Origin: Vibrio sp. 10N.286.49.B1
GTDB taxonomy: Bacteria > Pseudomonadota > Gammaproteobacteria > Enterobacterales > Vibrionaceae
DNA length: 64,000 nt
Assembly: GCF_002873335.1 (NCBI RefSeq)
Contig: NZ_MCUW01000011.1
Location: 1-64,000, forward strand
Direction of reading: 5' to 3'
Shown here piece after piece: positions 17,355 to 25,953 of the stretch. The translations under genes and the position numbers were made by a program. The first letter of the stretch is position 1. Each line of letters begins with the position of its first letter. The notes beneath the pieces are model-generated. The model searched no databases, was not told the origin of the DNA, and was given only the letters and a program-made list of their open reading frames with translations.

Positions 17355-18698
17355 TTATTTTCCACCAATACTCAAGCGAGCAAAGCGTACGTCGGGTGCA
17401 AAGAAAGTACGACTGTCGTTGTTCAACTGGATATTCCCCACCGCGTCGACTTCTTGCAACATCTTATAGAAATTGCCTGCGACCGTGATACCTCGCACAG
17501 GCTGAATGCGCTGGCCGTCTCGACATAGAAAACCACTGGCACCAAATGAGAAGTCACCACTGACCGCATCAGCGCCAGAATGCACGCCTTGCAGTTCGAC
17601 AAGCTCTAGATATTCGCCCGCTTTTACCTCAGAGAGATTGCTTGTACCTGTCGCAATCCATTTATGATTAGCGGATACATCCAAGCTCGATTTCGCACCA
17701 CGTGACGCACTTGCCGTTGATGTCGCACCTAAGTAACTCGCGGTTTGGCTATTATGCAGTAACGTATTCAGCTTACCGTCTGCTATAAGCGCGTTGTCTT
17801 GAGTGGCAAACCCTTCACTATCAAACGCCGCGATGGCCATACCCTGTGGCACATACGCCTTATCAATCAGTGTAATAAGGTCACTCGCTATAGGTTGTCC
17901 AAGCTTGTCTGCTAGAGGTGTAATGCCTTTCATTGCGCTTACACCAGAAAACGCGCTGCCAAAGGCACCAAATAAACTACTTAACGCATTCACGTGGAAT
18001 ATTGCAGAGTAATTACCCGTCGCAACGGGGGCACCGTCGAGCAGATCCCGAGCAAGATTATACCCTCCGTCAATGCAGTAAGCCGCGTTTAGCTCATCAA
18101 AACGACGACCTACTGACACCTTACCTGCCATGGATTGTTTGTCGTCCTTTTCAAACAGCGTATACGCATAACAGCTAAATGAACGCTCAAAATGGCGACA
18201 CAACGTCCCTTGAGTATTGGCAATAATCAACTGACCTTCACCGTCGCTGTAGCCATTGTATGGCGAACTGGATGCATGAGGCAGAGCGACCACGCCTTGC
18301 TCAAGCGCTAGAGAAAGCGCAATTTTATCGTCGACGGATGTTGTGTCGTCTTGAGCAATTTCAGCGACATTTGTTGTGATTTGATTGTTCACACAGCTAA
18401 TGGTTTGATGCTCATCCTGCTTTGAGAAACGCGCGCTTTGTAATGCGTTCGTTAACATCAAATCAAGGCTCGATTGCTCGAGTGACTCAGAATAACTGGT
18501 GGCGACGCGCGCGTCTTTAATGACTCGTACGCCCATGACTTGGCTCGAGCTGACTTTGTACTCGTCTAGTTGGCCTTGGTTCGCCTTTAACGAAAAGCTG
18601 TTGTTGCGGTTAACAATCACATCAGCTTGTGCGCCTTGACGTTGTGCTTCTGAGAGCACGTACTCAATCGTATTGAGAAGTTGTTGTTCTTGGCTCAT
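17355..18698 (-). CDS. TldE/PmbA-like subunit of a TldD/TldE metalloprotease
   Basis: 447 residues, cytosolic. The sequence shows the PmbA/TldE plan: an N-terminal beta-rich domain (ADVIVNRNNSFSLKANQGQLDEYKVS) and a C-terminal domain ending in the family block SGDFSFGASGFLCRDGQRIQPVRGITVAGN. It has no HExxxH zinc motif, as usual for the TldE partner. Start and stop are arranged as TAATG with the upstream TldD-like gene, so the two are co-translated and probably form the known TldD2E2-type heterodimeric protease. In enterobacteria this complex matures microcin B17 and degrades CcdA. The sequence is not that of the canonical PmbA, so this is probably an additional paralogous pair. Confidence 0.85.
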   Translation of the reverse strand: MSQEQQLLNTIEYVLSEAQRQGAQADVIVNRNNSFSLKANQGQLDEYKVSSSQVMGVRVIKDARVATSYSESLEQSSLDLMLTNALQSARFSKQDEHQTISCVNNQITTNVAEIAQDDTTSVDDKIALSLALEQGVVALPHASSSPYNGYSDGEGQLIIANTQGTLCRHFERSFSCYAYTLFEKDDKQSMAGKVSVGRRFDELNAAYCIDGGYNLARDLLDGAPVATGNYSAIFHVNALSSLFGAFGSAFSGVSAMKGITPLADKLGQPIASDLITLIDKAYVPQGMAIAAFDSEGFATQDNALIADGKLNTLLHNSQTASYLGATSTASASRGAKSSLDVSANHKWIATGTSNLSEVKAGEYLELVELQGVHSGADAVSGDFSFGASGFLCRDGQRIQPVRGITVAGNFYKMLQEVDAVGNIQLNNDSRTFFAPDVRFARLSIGGK

Positions 18699-20083
18699 TA
18701 GCTGCCCCCTCCAACCAAAATATTATCTACTTTCAGCGTAGGTTGACCCACCGTCGTCGGGACCGCGCCACTAACGGAACCACACATCCCCGGCGCAAGC
18801 GCCATGTCTTTTCCGACCATGCTGATTTCTTTGAGCACTTTTGGACCCGTACTGATTAATGTCGCGGTTTTTAGAGGTTTGGTAATTTTACCATTCTCAA
18901 TCAAATACGCTTCACGCACGGCAAAGTTAAACTCGCCCGTTCCCGGTTGAACCGAGCCTCCGCCCATCTTTTTGGCGTAAATACCACGCTCTATGCCCGC
19001 GAGCATATCATCCAAGGAATGGTCCCCTTCTTCAATGAAGGTGTTGCGCATGCGTGATGTTGGCGCGAATTTATAGTTTTGTCGACGACCGGAGCCCGTC
19101 GGTTCAAACCCTGTTTTCATCCCGCCCATTTTATCAACCATAAAGCTGGTGAGCTGACCGTCTTTAATGAGTTGAGTGCGCTGGGTTGGCATGCCTTCAT
19201 CATCAATATGGATTGAACCCCATTCATTGGTCATGGTGCCATCATCCACGGCATTGACCGTAGTGTGCGCTATCATGTCACCCATTTTGTCGTGAAATAC
19301 CGAGGCTTTCTTTACAACCGAGGTGGTTTCGAGTAAATGACCACAAGCTTCGTGAAAAATGACGCCACCGAAGCCGTTACCAATAATAACGGGCATTTCA
19401 CCTGATGGACACGCGTCCGCACCGAGCTTCACCAACGCTTGTCTGGCAATAGTTTGACCTAATTCTTGCTCATCCACACCTTCACTGAATTCCCAGCCTG
19501 CTAATGCGCCAGGGCCTTCCATACCCGAAGCCTGCTCATTGCCTTTTTGAGCAACTACATTGCCTGATGCACGAATGTAGTGTCGAGTATCATCAACGTG
19601 AAGCCCTTCAGAATTGAAGATAGAAACGCGCTGCTCACGTTGCGCTACGCTACCAATGAATTGACTGATGTATTCGCTTTCCGCCCGCGCGGCTTGGTCA
19701 ACTTTAAGCAAGAATGCGATTTTGGAGTCCAGATTGGCGTCTTTGCTCAACGGCATACGACACCTATGTTGGACTGGGTAGCGGTTCAAGTTTAATGAAC
19801 CGGCAGAGGCGATTTGATCGCGCTTGTCTTTTGCCGCAAGCAGTGATGTCACACGTTTCAGTTCTGCTTCGTCCGTGCTGTTGGTGTACCCATACAACAC
19901 TTTATGGCCGAAGAAGAGGCGGATACCAATACCGAAATCGATACCCGAGTTAACCTTATCCACTTCACCAGATGCAATCTGGACGGTGTTGGTTTGGTGA
20001 TGTTCTACGAATAGCTCAGCGAAATCAGCCCCTAAAAAGAGTGCATGATCGATCACCGATTGAGCCGATAGAGAGTTAAGCAT
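18698..20083 (-). CDS. TldD-like zinc metalloprotease subunit
   Basis: 461 residues, somewhat shorter than canonical TldD (481). The catalytic zinc motif HExxxH is visible in GGVIFHEACGHLLETT; the canonical E. coli protein reads HEAVGH. Later family blocks (SIHIDDEGMPTQ, TGSGRRQNYKFAPTSRMRNT and the VGQPTLKVDNILVGGGS end) are all present. A strong SD (AGGAGG) precedes the ATG at 20083. It overlaps the TldE-like gene by one base. The pair degrades unfolded peptides or processes modified peptides in known systems; no peptide-toxin gene is visible next to it here, so the substrate is unknown. Confidence 0.87.
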   Translation of the reverse strand: MLNSLSAQSVIDHALFLGADFAELFVEHHQTNTVQIASGEVDKVNSGIDFGIGIRLFFGHKVLYGYTNSTDEAELKRVTSLLAAKDKRDQIASAGSLNLNRYPVQHRCRMPLSKDANLDSKIAFLLKVDQAARAESEYISQFIGSVAQREQRVSIFNSEGLHVDDTRHYIRASGNVVAQKGNEQASGMEGPGALAGWEFSEGVDEQELGQTIARQALVKLGADACPSGEMPVIIGNGFGGVIFHEACGHLLETTSVVKKASVFHDKMGDMIAHTTVNAVDDGTMTNEWGSIHIDDEGMPTQRTQLIKDGQLTSFMVDKMGGMKTGFEPTGSGRRQNYKFAPTSRMRNTFIEEGDHSLDDMLAGIERGIYAKKMGGGSVQPGTGEFNFAVREAYLIENGKITKPLKTATLISTGPKVLKEISMVGKDMALAPGMCGSVSGAVPTTVGQPTLKVDNILVGGGS

Positions 20084-20313
20084 GAAACCTCCTTGATCGT
20101 CCTAGTTTTCCTCACCTTCAAAACTGTGCTCTTATTAATAAAAGCATGGCACAGAGAGAATAAAGGCGTGTTTAGAATGCTCTAAACATTACCATTTTTC
20201 TATGAAGAATTCCCGGCCGCTTATTACCAGACCATAAATTAGATCAACTTTGCGGCGGCAACGTTCACTCAGTTACCAATACGTTAATTGCAACAAGCTT
20301 AACGCCATGTCGA

Positions 20314-21330
20314 TCAATTAATGGCATGCAAATTGACAATGCACTGCAACAGACGCTCCTCTAACCCCGCATCAATCGAGCGGCCAATGATCTCGATACG
20401 GCTTTCAACGCAGTCATTCAATTCGACTTCTGCCAGTTCATCTTCAGCCTTATTGTAACTAAACACTCCATCTTGAGTGATAAACACCGCTTTCATGCGC
20501 TCCACGTCAAGTTCGATTAAGACATCGAGTACCTGTTTACGATCAAAATGCTTGTTTGGTGCAAAGCGCCAGCCAACACTTTCAAACCCTTCTCCCTGGT
20601 TCATTGCCATAATCACACCACTTTCCGGCATCGCGACCTCAGAGGCCAACGTTTTTTTGTGACCATGATGATGGTGATGAGGTGACTGTGCTTGAATGAG
20701 CGTCTCTCCTTCAAAATCCGACAACGGAATATCGCCATAGTGCGCAAATATTACTTTCGTCATTGGGTGACCTAATTCAGCCACGTAGGCTTCTAACTTC
20801 TCTGTATCGCCCTCTTGGTACAAATCTTGTTTATTACCGACAACCGTATCGGCAATCGCAATTTGCTGATTGAACGTGCCGTTACTGGTATAACGACTGT
20901 CTGACAACTTACGCGCATCGACTAAGGTTAGGGTCTTTTGTAGCGATAATACCTTGCGATAATGTTCACTCGACAAGACTTGCAGTACTTCTTTTGGGTG
21001 CCCTAACCCCGTTGGCTCTATTAGCAAACGGTCTGGCCTTGCCTCTGATAACAGTTGGTTGAGTGCAATTTGCATCGGTAAACCAGCTGCACAACACATG
21101 CACCCGCCGGGGACTTCGCGGATAAACACTTGCTGGTCTGCAGTTTGTTGGCCTTGTAGCAAGCTACCATCAACTCCAATTTCACCAAACTCATTGACAA
21201 GTACAGCCCAGCGCTCACCTTTTGGTTTGTTTTCCAATAACTTTAAGATTGCAGACGTTTTACCTACACCAAGAAACCCAGTAATAATGTTCGTCGGTAT
21301 GTTTATTATCGATTGGGTATTAGAGCTCAT
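20314..21330 (-). CDS. COG0523 GTPase with His-rich loop, putative zinc metallochaperone
   Basis: 338 residues. The G3E GTPase features are clear: Walker A GFLGVGKTS near residue 20, the metal motif CxCC (GGCMCC), EPTGLGHP and NKQD. Between the GTPase and CobW_C domains lies a His cluster (HHHHHGH), a likely metal-binding loop. Members of COG0523 use GTP hydrolysis to deliver metals to client proteins; those next to zur are mostly zinc chaperones such as ZigA and ZagA. Strong SD (AGGAG) before the ATG. It lies 155 bases downstream of zur in the same direction, so it may be the last gene of the zinc operon or have its own promoter. Confidence 0.87.
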   Translation of the reverse strand: MSSNTQSIINIPTNIITGFLGVGKTSAILKLLENKPKGERWAVLVNEFGEIGVDGSLLQGQQTADQQVFIREVPGGCMCCAAGLPMQIALNQLLSEARPDRLLIEPTGLGHPKEVLQVLSSEHYRKVLSLQKTLTLVDARKLSDSRYTSNGTFNQQIAIADTVVGNKQDLYQEGDTEKLEAYVAELGHPMTKVIFAHYGDIPLSDFEGETLIQAQSPHHHHHGHKKTLASEVAMPESGVIMAMNQGEGFESVGWRFAPNKHFDRKQVLDVLIELDVERMKAVFITQDGVFSYNKAEDELAEVELNDCVESRIEIIGRSIDAGLEERLLQCIVNLHAIN

Positions 21331-21485
21331 TTGCTATTCTCCTATAGCCTTGAACTAATGTGTGGTTTGTCAACGAATCACGCATGCAACCACTTTGATT
21401 TCTTTTTAACATTTGTCTTTTCTCTTCTGAGGGAGGGCGCAAAATATAGAATGGTACGGAAATGGCACAGCAAAAACGGTGCCGA

Positions 21486-21938
21486 CTACTTAGCGCAGTC
21501 GTCGCATACGCAGTTGATTTCGATTTGAGGACTAATCACAGTAAAACCCTGTTGCCTTGCTTGAGACTGAAACCCTGTAATCATTGAGGCATCTAACGTT
21601 TGTTCACTAATTTTTTCGCATTTGGAACAAATGAGAAATTGAGGAACTCCGTGTTCATGCTCGCAAAGGATATGAGAACAAACGATGTATTTATTCGATA
21701 CTTTAAGCTTGTGGGCCAAATGTTCATTCTCAAGAAAATCTAAAATACGATACACCGACATCGCTTGAATATTCTGATTAAGGTGTGTTTTACAATAATC
21801 CACCAGTTCATAGGCTGATAAAGCCTTATCGGCATGAATTAAGGCATGGAGAACCAACTTACGCTTGGTCGTCAGTTGTTTACCTTGAGCCTTACAGTTT
21901 TTCTCTACATGCTTAATGACGGCTTCAACGTCTTGCAT
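21486..21938 (-). CDS. zur: Fur-family zinc uptake regulator Zur
   Basis: 150 residues. It has an N-terminal winged helix (LTTKRKLVLHALIHADKALSAYELVDY), a dimerisation part with CEHEHG, and two Cys pairs (FLICSKCEK and INCVCDDCAK) that form the structural zinc site of Fur-family proteins. The length and the Cys pattern fit Zur better than Fur, and so does the company of two COG0523 genes. SD GAGG is 8 bases before the ATG; the gene follows DUF1826 after 5 bases. It probably autoregulates through the palindrome at 24015-24058. Confidence 0.87.
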   Translation of the reverse strand: MQDVEAVIKHVEKNCKAQGKQLTTKRKLVLHALIHADKALSAYELVDYCKTHLNQNIQAMSVYRILDFLENEHLAHKLKVSNKYIVCSHILCEHEHGVPQFLICSKCEKISEQTLDASMITGFQSQARQQGFTVISPQIEINCVCDDCAK

Positions 21939-21943
21939 TTCAA

Positions 21944-22612
21944 CTACCTCATATCTAACGTCAGCAGTAACCGTCGTTCAGTCCCGGTTGTTTCTGGTGA
22001 GCGATGTACCACGCCCGTAGCTTCATTCCCTTCCCAACCGCTGCCTTTCAGTAACGCAACATCGCCCTTTTTTAATTGGTTAATACACACATTAGTTTTA
22101 AGCAAACCTGATTGGTGATCCGGCAACCCAGCACTACCCGCGCCGAGTTTGCTGCGGTCAATATCATCGTTATTTAACCACTGCGTAGCAAAACCCGCAT
22201 AGGTCGTGACAAGCCGACACGGTAAATGATCGACGTGGAATTTGGGGCACATGGCCGTATCCAATGTCGTCAAACGTAATCCCACTTCTTGCAAGTCAAA
22301 AAGGCAGCAGAACATATCTACGATCAATGCTATGTCGTCACTGAGGTCATCAGCACAAGCGTATCCATCCAACTTATCTCGTAGCAAATCAGCCACCGTA
22401 TCCGGTGTCACGGTTTTGACGACCGCTAACGGCTTGCCTTCTTGCAACATCTGTTGAATATTTTTTATTAGCTCATTTGGTAGCGAACGCTGCCAAACTG
22501 CTAAATTACGGTCTGAACGATAAATGTCCGTTAGTGCGCTTGGTTGAGTGCCCTGCGCTAATGGTCGTTCCGTTATATTTACATCGGTATCAGCAACAAC
22601 ATGGCAGGTCAT
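21944..22612 (-). CDS. DUF1826 protein in the zinc operon
   Basis: 222 residues, no signal peptide or membrane segment. It matches the DUF1826 family, of unknown function and often found next to COG0523 GTPases. Motifs visible: [10 protein letters not shown] near residue 130 (an HxD), a distal His in GVVHRSP near 200, and an Arg pair about 12 residues later ([10 protein letters not shown]). That order and spacing is like the Fe(II)/2-oxoglutarate oxygenase triad plus 2OG-binding Arg, but this is my inference. Its ATG overlaps the stop of the upstream GTPase gene (ATGA), so the two products are made together, possibly chaperone and client. Confidence 0.8.
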   Translation of the reverse strand: MTCHVVADTDVNITERPLAQGTQPSALTDIYRSDRNLAVWQRSLPNELIKNIQQMLQEGKPLAVVKTVTPDTVADLLRDKLDGYACADDLSDDIALIVDMFCCLFDLQEVGLRLTTLDTAMCPKFHVDHLPCRLVTTYAGFATQWLNNDDIDRSKLGAGSAGLPDHQSGLLKTNVCINQLKKGDVALLKGSGWEGNEATGVVHRSPETTGTERRLLLTLDMR

Positions 22613-23814
22613 ACCTCAAACTCCCATTCAGGAAAAGGATCGGAAAGGGTTCGCCACAGAGATTCACCAGCCAACAATTCCTCATCACTTAATAGGCAAT
22701 CATTCAGTGCTTGTGTCATTGCGACCTGATCCAGCCCCTGACCGATAAACACGAGCTCCTGACGCATATCACCAAATGGCTCTACCCAGCTCTGTTGAAT
22801 AGCCTTTAAATCATTAGCGTCAGTTGGCCACTCTTCTTCAGGAATCGCTTTCCAAAACAATCCAGCAAACCCATGGTTTCCAATACCTCCCGCCTGGCTC
22901 CACTGCCCGGCAAAATCGGGACGTGACGCCAACCAAAAATACCCCTTTGATCGAAGCAATGTGCCAAATCGCTCGGTATCATGAAGAAAGCGATGGAACT
23001 TTTCAGGATGAAATGGCCGTCGAGCTCGGTAGCTGAAACTAGCAATACCATACTCCTCCGTTTCTGGTATATGTTCACCCCTTAGTTCTTTTAGCCAACC
23101 CGGTGCAGATTGTGCCTGTTCAAAATTAAACAGGCCAGTATCTAACACATCGGCAGTACTGACCTGCCCATTACGTATTGGGAGAATTCGAGCACGCGTG
23201 TTCAACATGGTAAGAATGGCAGTCAATCGCGCAATATCATCCTCAGTAACCAAGTCCGTCTTACTGATCAACAAAACATCGGCAAACTCAACTTGCTCTA
23301 TCAAAAGCTCAGTAACGCTACGGTCATCATCTTCATCTAGATATTCACCCGTTTCAGTCAAATCTTGGGCCGCTTCGTAATCGCGTAAAAAATTAACGGC
23401 ATCGACAACGGTGACCATGGTATCTAGTGTTGCGACATCAGAGAGCGACACACCATCACTGTCAGCAAAGGTAAACGTTTCAGCCACAGGCAATGGTTCC
23501 GCAATCCCTGTTGATTCAATCAGCAGATTATCGAAGCGCCCCTCTCTCGCTAACTGACTCACCTCAATAAGCAGATCTTCACGCAAAGTACAACAAATGC
23601 AGCCGTTGCTCATTTCGATTAACTTTTCTTCTTTGTGTTCCAGCAAGACGTCATTTTTTACTGTCATAGAATCAATATTGATTTCACTCATATCATTAAC
23701 AATAACGGCGACACGCTTGCCTTGGCGATTATTAAGAATATGGCTAAGAATGGTCGTCTTTCCTGCCCCAAGAAACCCAGACAGCACGGTGACAGAGATT
23801 TTTTTCTGATTCAT
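22609..23814 (-). CDS. COG0523 GTPase, putative zinc metallochaperone (ZigA/YciC-like)
   Basis: 401 residues. Walker A is GFLGAGKTT, the CxCC motif reads GCICC, and ESTGIAEP and SKTDLV follow; the C-terminal CobW_C domain ends EWEFEV. It is the longer ZigA/YciC-type member, unlike the His-loop paralogue at 20314. First gene of the unit GTPase-DUF1826-zur, each tightly coupled. SD AAGAGAA before the ATG at 23814. Its leader contains a hairpin (23904-23953) and the Zur-box palindrome (24015-24058). Predicted to act under zinc starvation by moving zinc to essential enzymes; the client is unknown. Confidence 0.88.
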   Translation of the reverse strand: MNQKKISVTVLSGFLGAGKTTILSHILNNRQGKRVAVIVNDMSEINIDSMTVKNDVLLEHKEEKLIEMSNGCICCTLREDLLIEVSQLAREGRFDNLLIESTGIAEPLPVAETFTFADSDGVSLSDVATLDTMVTVVDAVNFLRDYEAAQDLTETGEYLDEDDDRSVTELLIEQVEFADVLLISKTDLVTEDDIARLTAILTMLNTRARILPIRNGQVSTADVLDTGLFNFEQAQSAPGWLKELRGEHIPETEEYGIASFSYRARRPFHPEKFHRFLHDTERFGTLLRSKGYFWLASRPDFAGQWSQAGGIGNHGFAGLFWKAIPEEEWPTDANDLKAIQQSWVEPFGDMRQELVFIGQGLDQVAMTQALNDCLLSDEELLAGESLWRTLSDPFPEWEFEV

Positions 23815-23903
23815 GTTTTTCTCTTAAGTAAAACAAACTGACACCTAGTAATCTTAGGTCTCGTGGTATCGAGTTGCCCTTGCACCTCGCTTAACAAGTT
23901 ATC

Positions 23904-23953
23904 CACCAATTACAACGGAATCCAAATTAACCCCGATTCCATCGTAATTGGTG
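23904..23953 (-). promoter_or_regulatory. Interrupted inverted repeat in the zinc operon leader
   Basis: CACCAATTAC (23904-23913) pairs with GTAATTGGTG (23944-23953), and GGAATC (23917-23922) with GATTCC (23935-23940) inside it. The arms are separated by 3-base internal loops and close on 12 bases. It lies 90-140 bases before the GTPase start, so it is probably transcribed as a leader hairpin; a role in RNA-level control or as a transcription barrier is possible but unproven. Confidence 0.6.
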
Positions 23954-24014
23954 AGCAACTCACTCCATAGTTAAGCTAATCAACGCACTTAAAACACAAT
24001 CGATAAGTTGATCA

Positions 24015-24058
24015 AGCAAAACCACTTGTTATGTTATAACATAACAAGTGGTTTTGCT
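24015..24058. promoter_or_regulatory. Perfect 44-bp palindrome with Zur-box-like core
   Basis: All 22 base pairs match about the centre 24036/24037. The core TGTTATGTTATAACATAACA resembles gamma-proteobacterial Zur boxes (the E. coli consensus centres on TGTTATANTATAACA). It lies about 200 bases upstream of the first gene of the GTPase-DUF1826-zur unit, so zinc-loaded Zur probably represses from here. The symmetry goes well beyond a normal 23-bp box, extending through AGCAAAACCACT arms; it may hold two overlapping sites or also form a hairpin. Confidence 0.72.
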
Positions 24059-24059
24059 A

Positions 24060-24753
24060 ATTATCGTTTTATGCTCTCTAAGACAGAGAAAAGGACGTGT
24101 GAATCAGACCTGATTAGCAATAGAAATGGTGTGCTTCATTAACAATGACGTTTTAGTGCTTTGTAACCGCATGAAATAGCGCGTGTCGGAAAGTTCAAGG
24201 GATCGAGGTACTGGATAGCCGATTGGCAAATCGTATTGCCGGAAAGCGAGTATTGGCAAAACTAATAAAGAGAACGCGACTGCGATTAATTGCATTTTTA
24301 CGACACAAAAACGACAGACTGATGACTGATCGAATTCGATGACGGTTTTATGATTAGTGTTCCAACGACACGCCAAAATACCACCAAGACAGTAGGATTG
24401 TAGTTTACTTCGAAAGCGACAAAAAACACACCCGATATTGGGGTTGTCAGAGGCCTTAAATGAATGGCAGCAACGTATTGCTTAACGGCATATCATAGGC
24501 ACAGGCTACGTTTTAAAATTGTCACAGCAACCGTTTATATATTAGAAATCAATGAACTAACTTAAGCTGGCAAAGTCAGTTGTGAAGGATAATCACAAGT
24601 AGTAGACTTGCGCACAATTATGCAACTTTATTTTAATGTCGTCAGTGCATATGACTTTGCTATTGTCTAGATTAAGTGGCTATCCTCCAGCTCATATCTT
24701 AGTCACTGATATCGACCTCTTAGAATTCAATCAACCTAGGCTGGGTTAACTTA
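24060..24753. other. Intergenic region between zinc locus and luxM
   Basis: Nearly 700 bases without a confident gene. A 90-codon minus-strand frame (24104-24376) contains one hydrophobic stretch but has no SD and no family resemblance I recognise; I leave it uncalled. The right half holds the luxM promoter region, including the TTGTGA/TCACAA inverted repeat listed separately and TTGC...GCAA symmetry near 24609-24626. Confidence 0.5.
24580..24598. promoter_or_regulatory. Possible CRP-like site upstream of luxM
   Basis: TTGTGA (24580-24585) faces TCACAA (24593-24598). This resembles the CRP half-sites TGTGA/TCACA but with a 7-base spacer instead of 6, so binding would be weak. It is about 155 bases before luxM. 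CRP control is known for the homologous ainSR genes of V. fischeri, which makes the site worth noting. Confidence 0.3.
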
Positions 24754-25953
24754 ATGGAATTAATGTCGTCTTTACGCTTACTTACGACTCGTCATCTGCC
24801 GATCGAAGAAAAACAGGAAACGCTGATTGACCTCATTATTAGTCATTATCTTCCACAAGAACGCACGACTCTTTTCCAAACCGTCACTGACCACCGTAGA
24901 AGCCAATTATTGTCGCTATTTCCGTCGCATAGAAACAAGAGCCTCTCCATGCTATTTGAATTATTGGACTATCGCGACCTCATTCATCAGTATCCAAATA
25001 CATTGTCGGAAGATAGCGCTTTATTCGAAGAAGTCGCGAGTCAATGCTATATGCATTGGTTAGATTTTTGGTGTGCGTGCGAGATTGCCGTGATCAAGAA
25101 ACAATACCCTTTGGGTGCCAACTCCCCTTCTTCTGTGGTGCTCCCTCTAAAAGATAGTGCGTACTATGGCGCTTTGATTGAACAAATTGAAAATGCCCCT
25201 CTTGTGGTCAAGACACCCAGTCATCCGCAAGCAATGCCAATTAAAGACGCTATCGCTTTAAGCAACCTTGAGCTCTTCATACAGGGTGAAAAGTGGTACG
25301 AAATGCTGCCTTTGTTGTCACTTTCACAAACGGGGAAACACTTTATTTTACTAAAGCATCCTACCGACGAAGTATTCCCCACACTCGTCGCTTCTGCGCT
25401 CGTTCAAGACTGGTCATCGAAGGCAGCTTGGTTAAGTTATGATGCACAGTTTAGTAATGAGCAATGGCATTACTGCTTACCACCTCACGGTTACACTCAG
25501 CTAACGAACTGTGCCATTTTCAAACCATCTACCTTATCAAAATGTTACTCTCTCCCAGAATTTGATGACCAATTCCAGTTACAATTGTCAGATAAAAAGG
25601 CGGTATGTGAGGTGTTGCGTCTAACAGTCAGTGGTAATACTCAGCAAAAGCTTTATTTCCTCTATCTTGCTCAAAAAGAACTCATGAGCGTATTACATCA
25701 AGTAGGATACAAAATTGGCTTCACAACCATCGAGCAACCGTTCATGCTCAACTTCTATCAGGCCATTGATCAAACAGCATATTTCCACTCTGGATATTGC
25801 GATCTAAACAACGATGGTATAAAAACCTATCGTGGATTCTGGAATTTCGAAATGATGACCAAAGTCTTCTGTAACACCGATTTTCGCAGCTATAAGCACG
25901 CGGTTCGTGGTAGCAGAAAGCGTATCTTGCTAGCAAAGGGTGAACATGTTTGA
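24754..25953 (+). CDS. luxM: LuxM/AinS-family acyl-homoserine-lactone synthase
   Basis: 399 residues, the same length as V. harveyi LuxM (399) and close to AinS of V. fischeri (397). The identity rests on the order of genes, the length and the family blocks such as [16 protein letters not shown] and [22 protein letters not shown] near the C-terminus. The enzyme makes an acyl-homoserine lactone from S-adenosylmethionine and an acyl donor; V. harveyi LuxM makes 3-hydroxy-C4-HSL, but the acyl chain here cannot be read from sequence. The ATG at 24754 has only a weak SD; a second in-frame ATG lies 9 bases further. It overlaps luxN by 8 bases, so signal and receptor are co-translated. Confidence 0.93.
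   Translation: MELMSSLRLLTTRHLPIEEKQETLIDLIISHYLPQERTTLFQTVTDHRRSQLLSLFPSHRNKSLSMLFELLDYRDLIHQYPNTLSEDSALFEEVASQCYMHWLDFWCACEIAVIKKQYPLGANSPSSVVLPLKDSAYYGALIEQIENAPLVVKTPSHPQAMPIKDAIALSNLELFIQGEKWYEMLPLLSLSQTGKHFILLKHPTDEVFPTLVASALVQDWSSKAAWLSYDAQFSNEQWHYCLPPHGYTQLTNCAIFKPSTLSKCYSLPEFDDQFQLQLSDKKAVCEVLRLTVSGNTQQKLYFLYLAQKELMSVLHQVGYKIGFTTIEQPFMLNFYQAIDQTAYFHSGYCDLNNDGIKTYRGFWNFEMMTKVFCNTDFRSYKHAVRGSRKRILLAKGEHV

Noticed and set aside
24104..24376. 90-codon minus-strand frame between the Zur palindrome and luxM, with one hydrophobic stretch
   Set aside because: No SD, no domain I recognise, and it ends just 45 bases from the palindrome; could be a relic but cannot be supported.
24377..24753. 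LuxR (HapR-type) operator upstream of luxM
   Set aside because: Only loosely matching TTATTGATAAA-like stretches; not convincing by eye.
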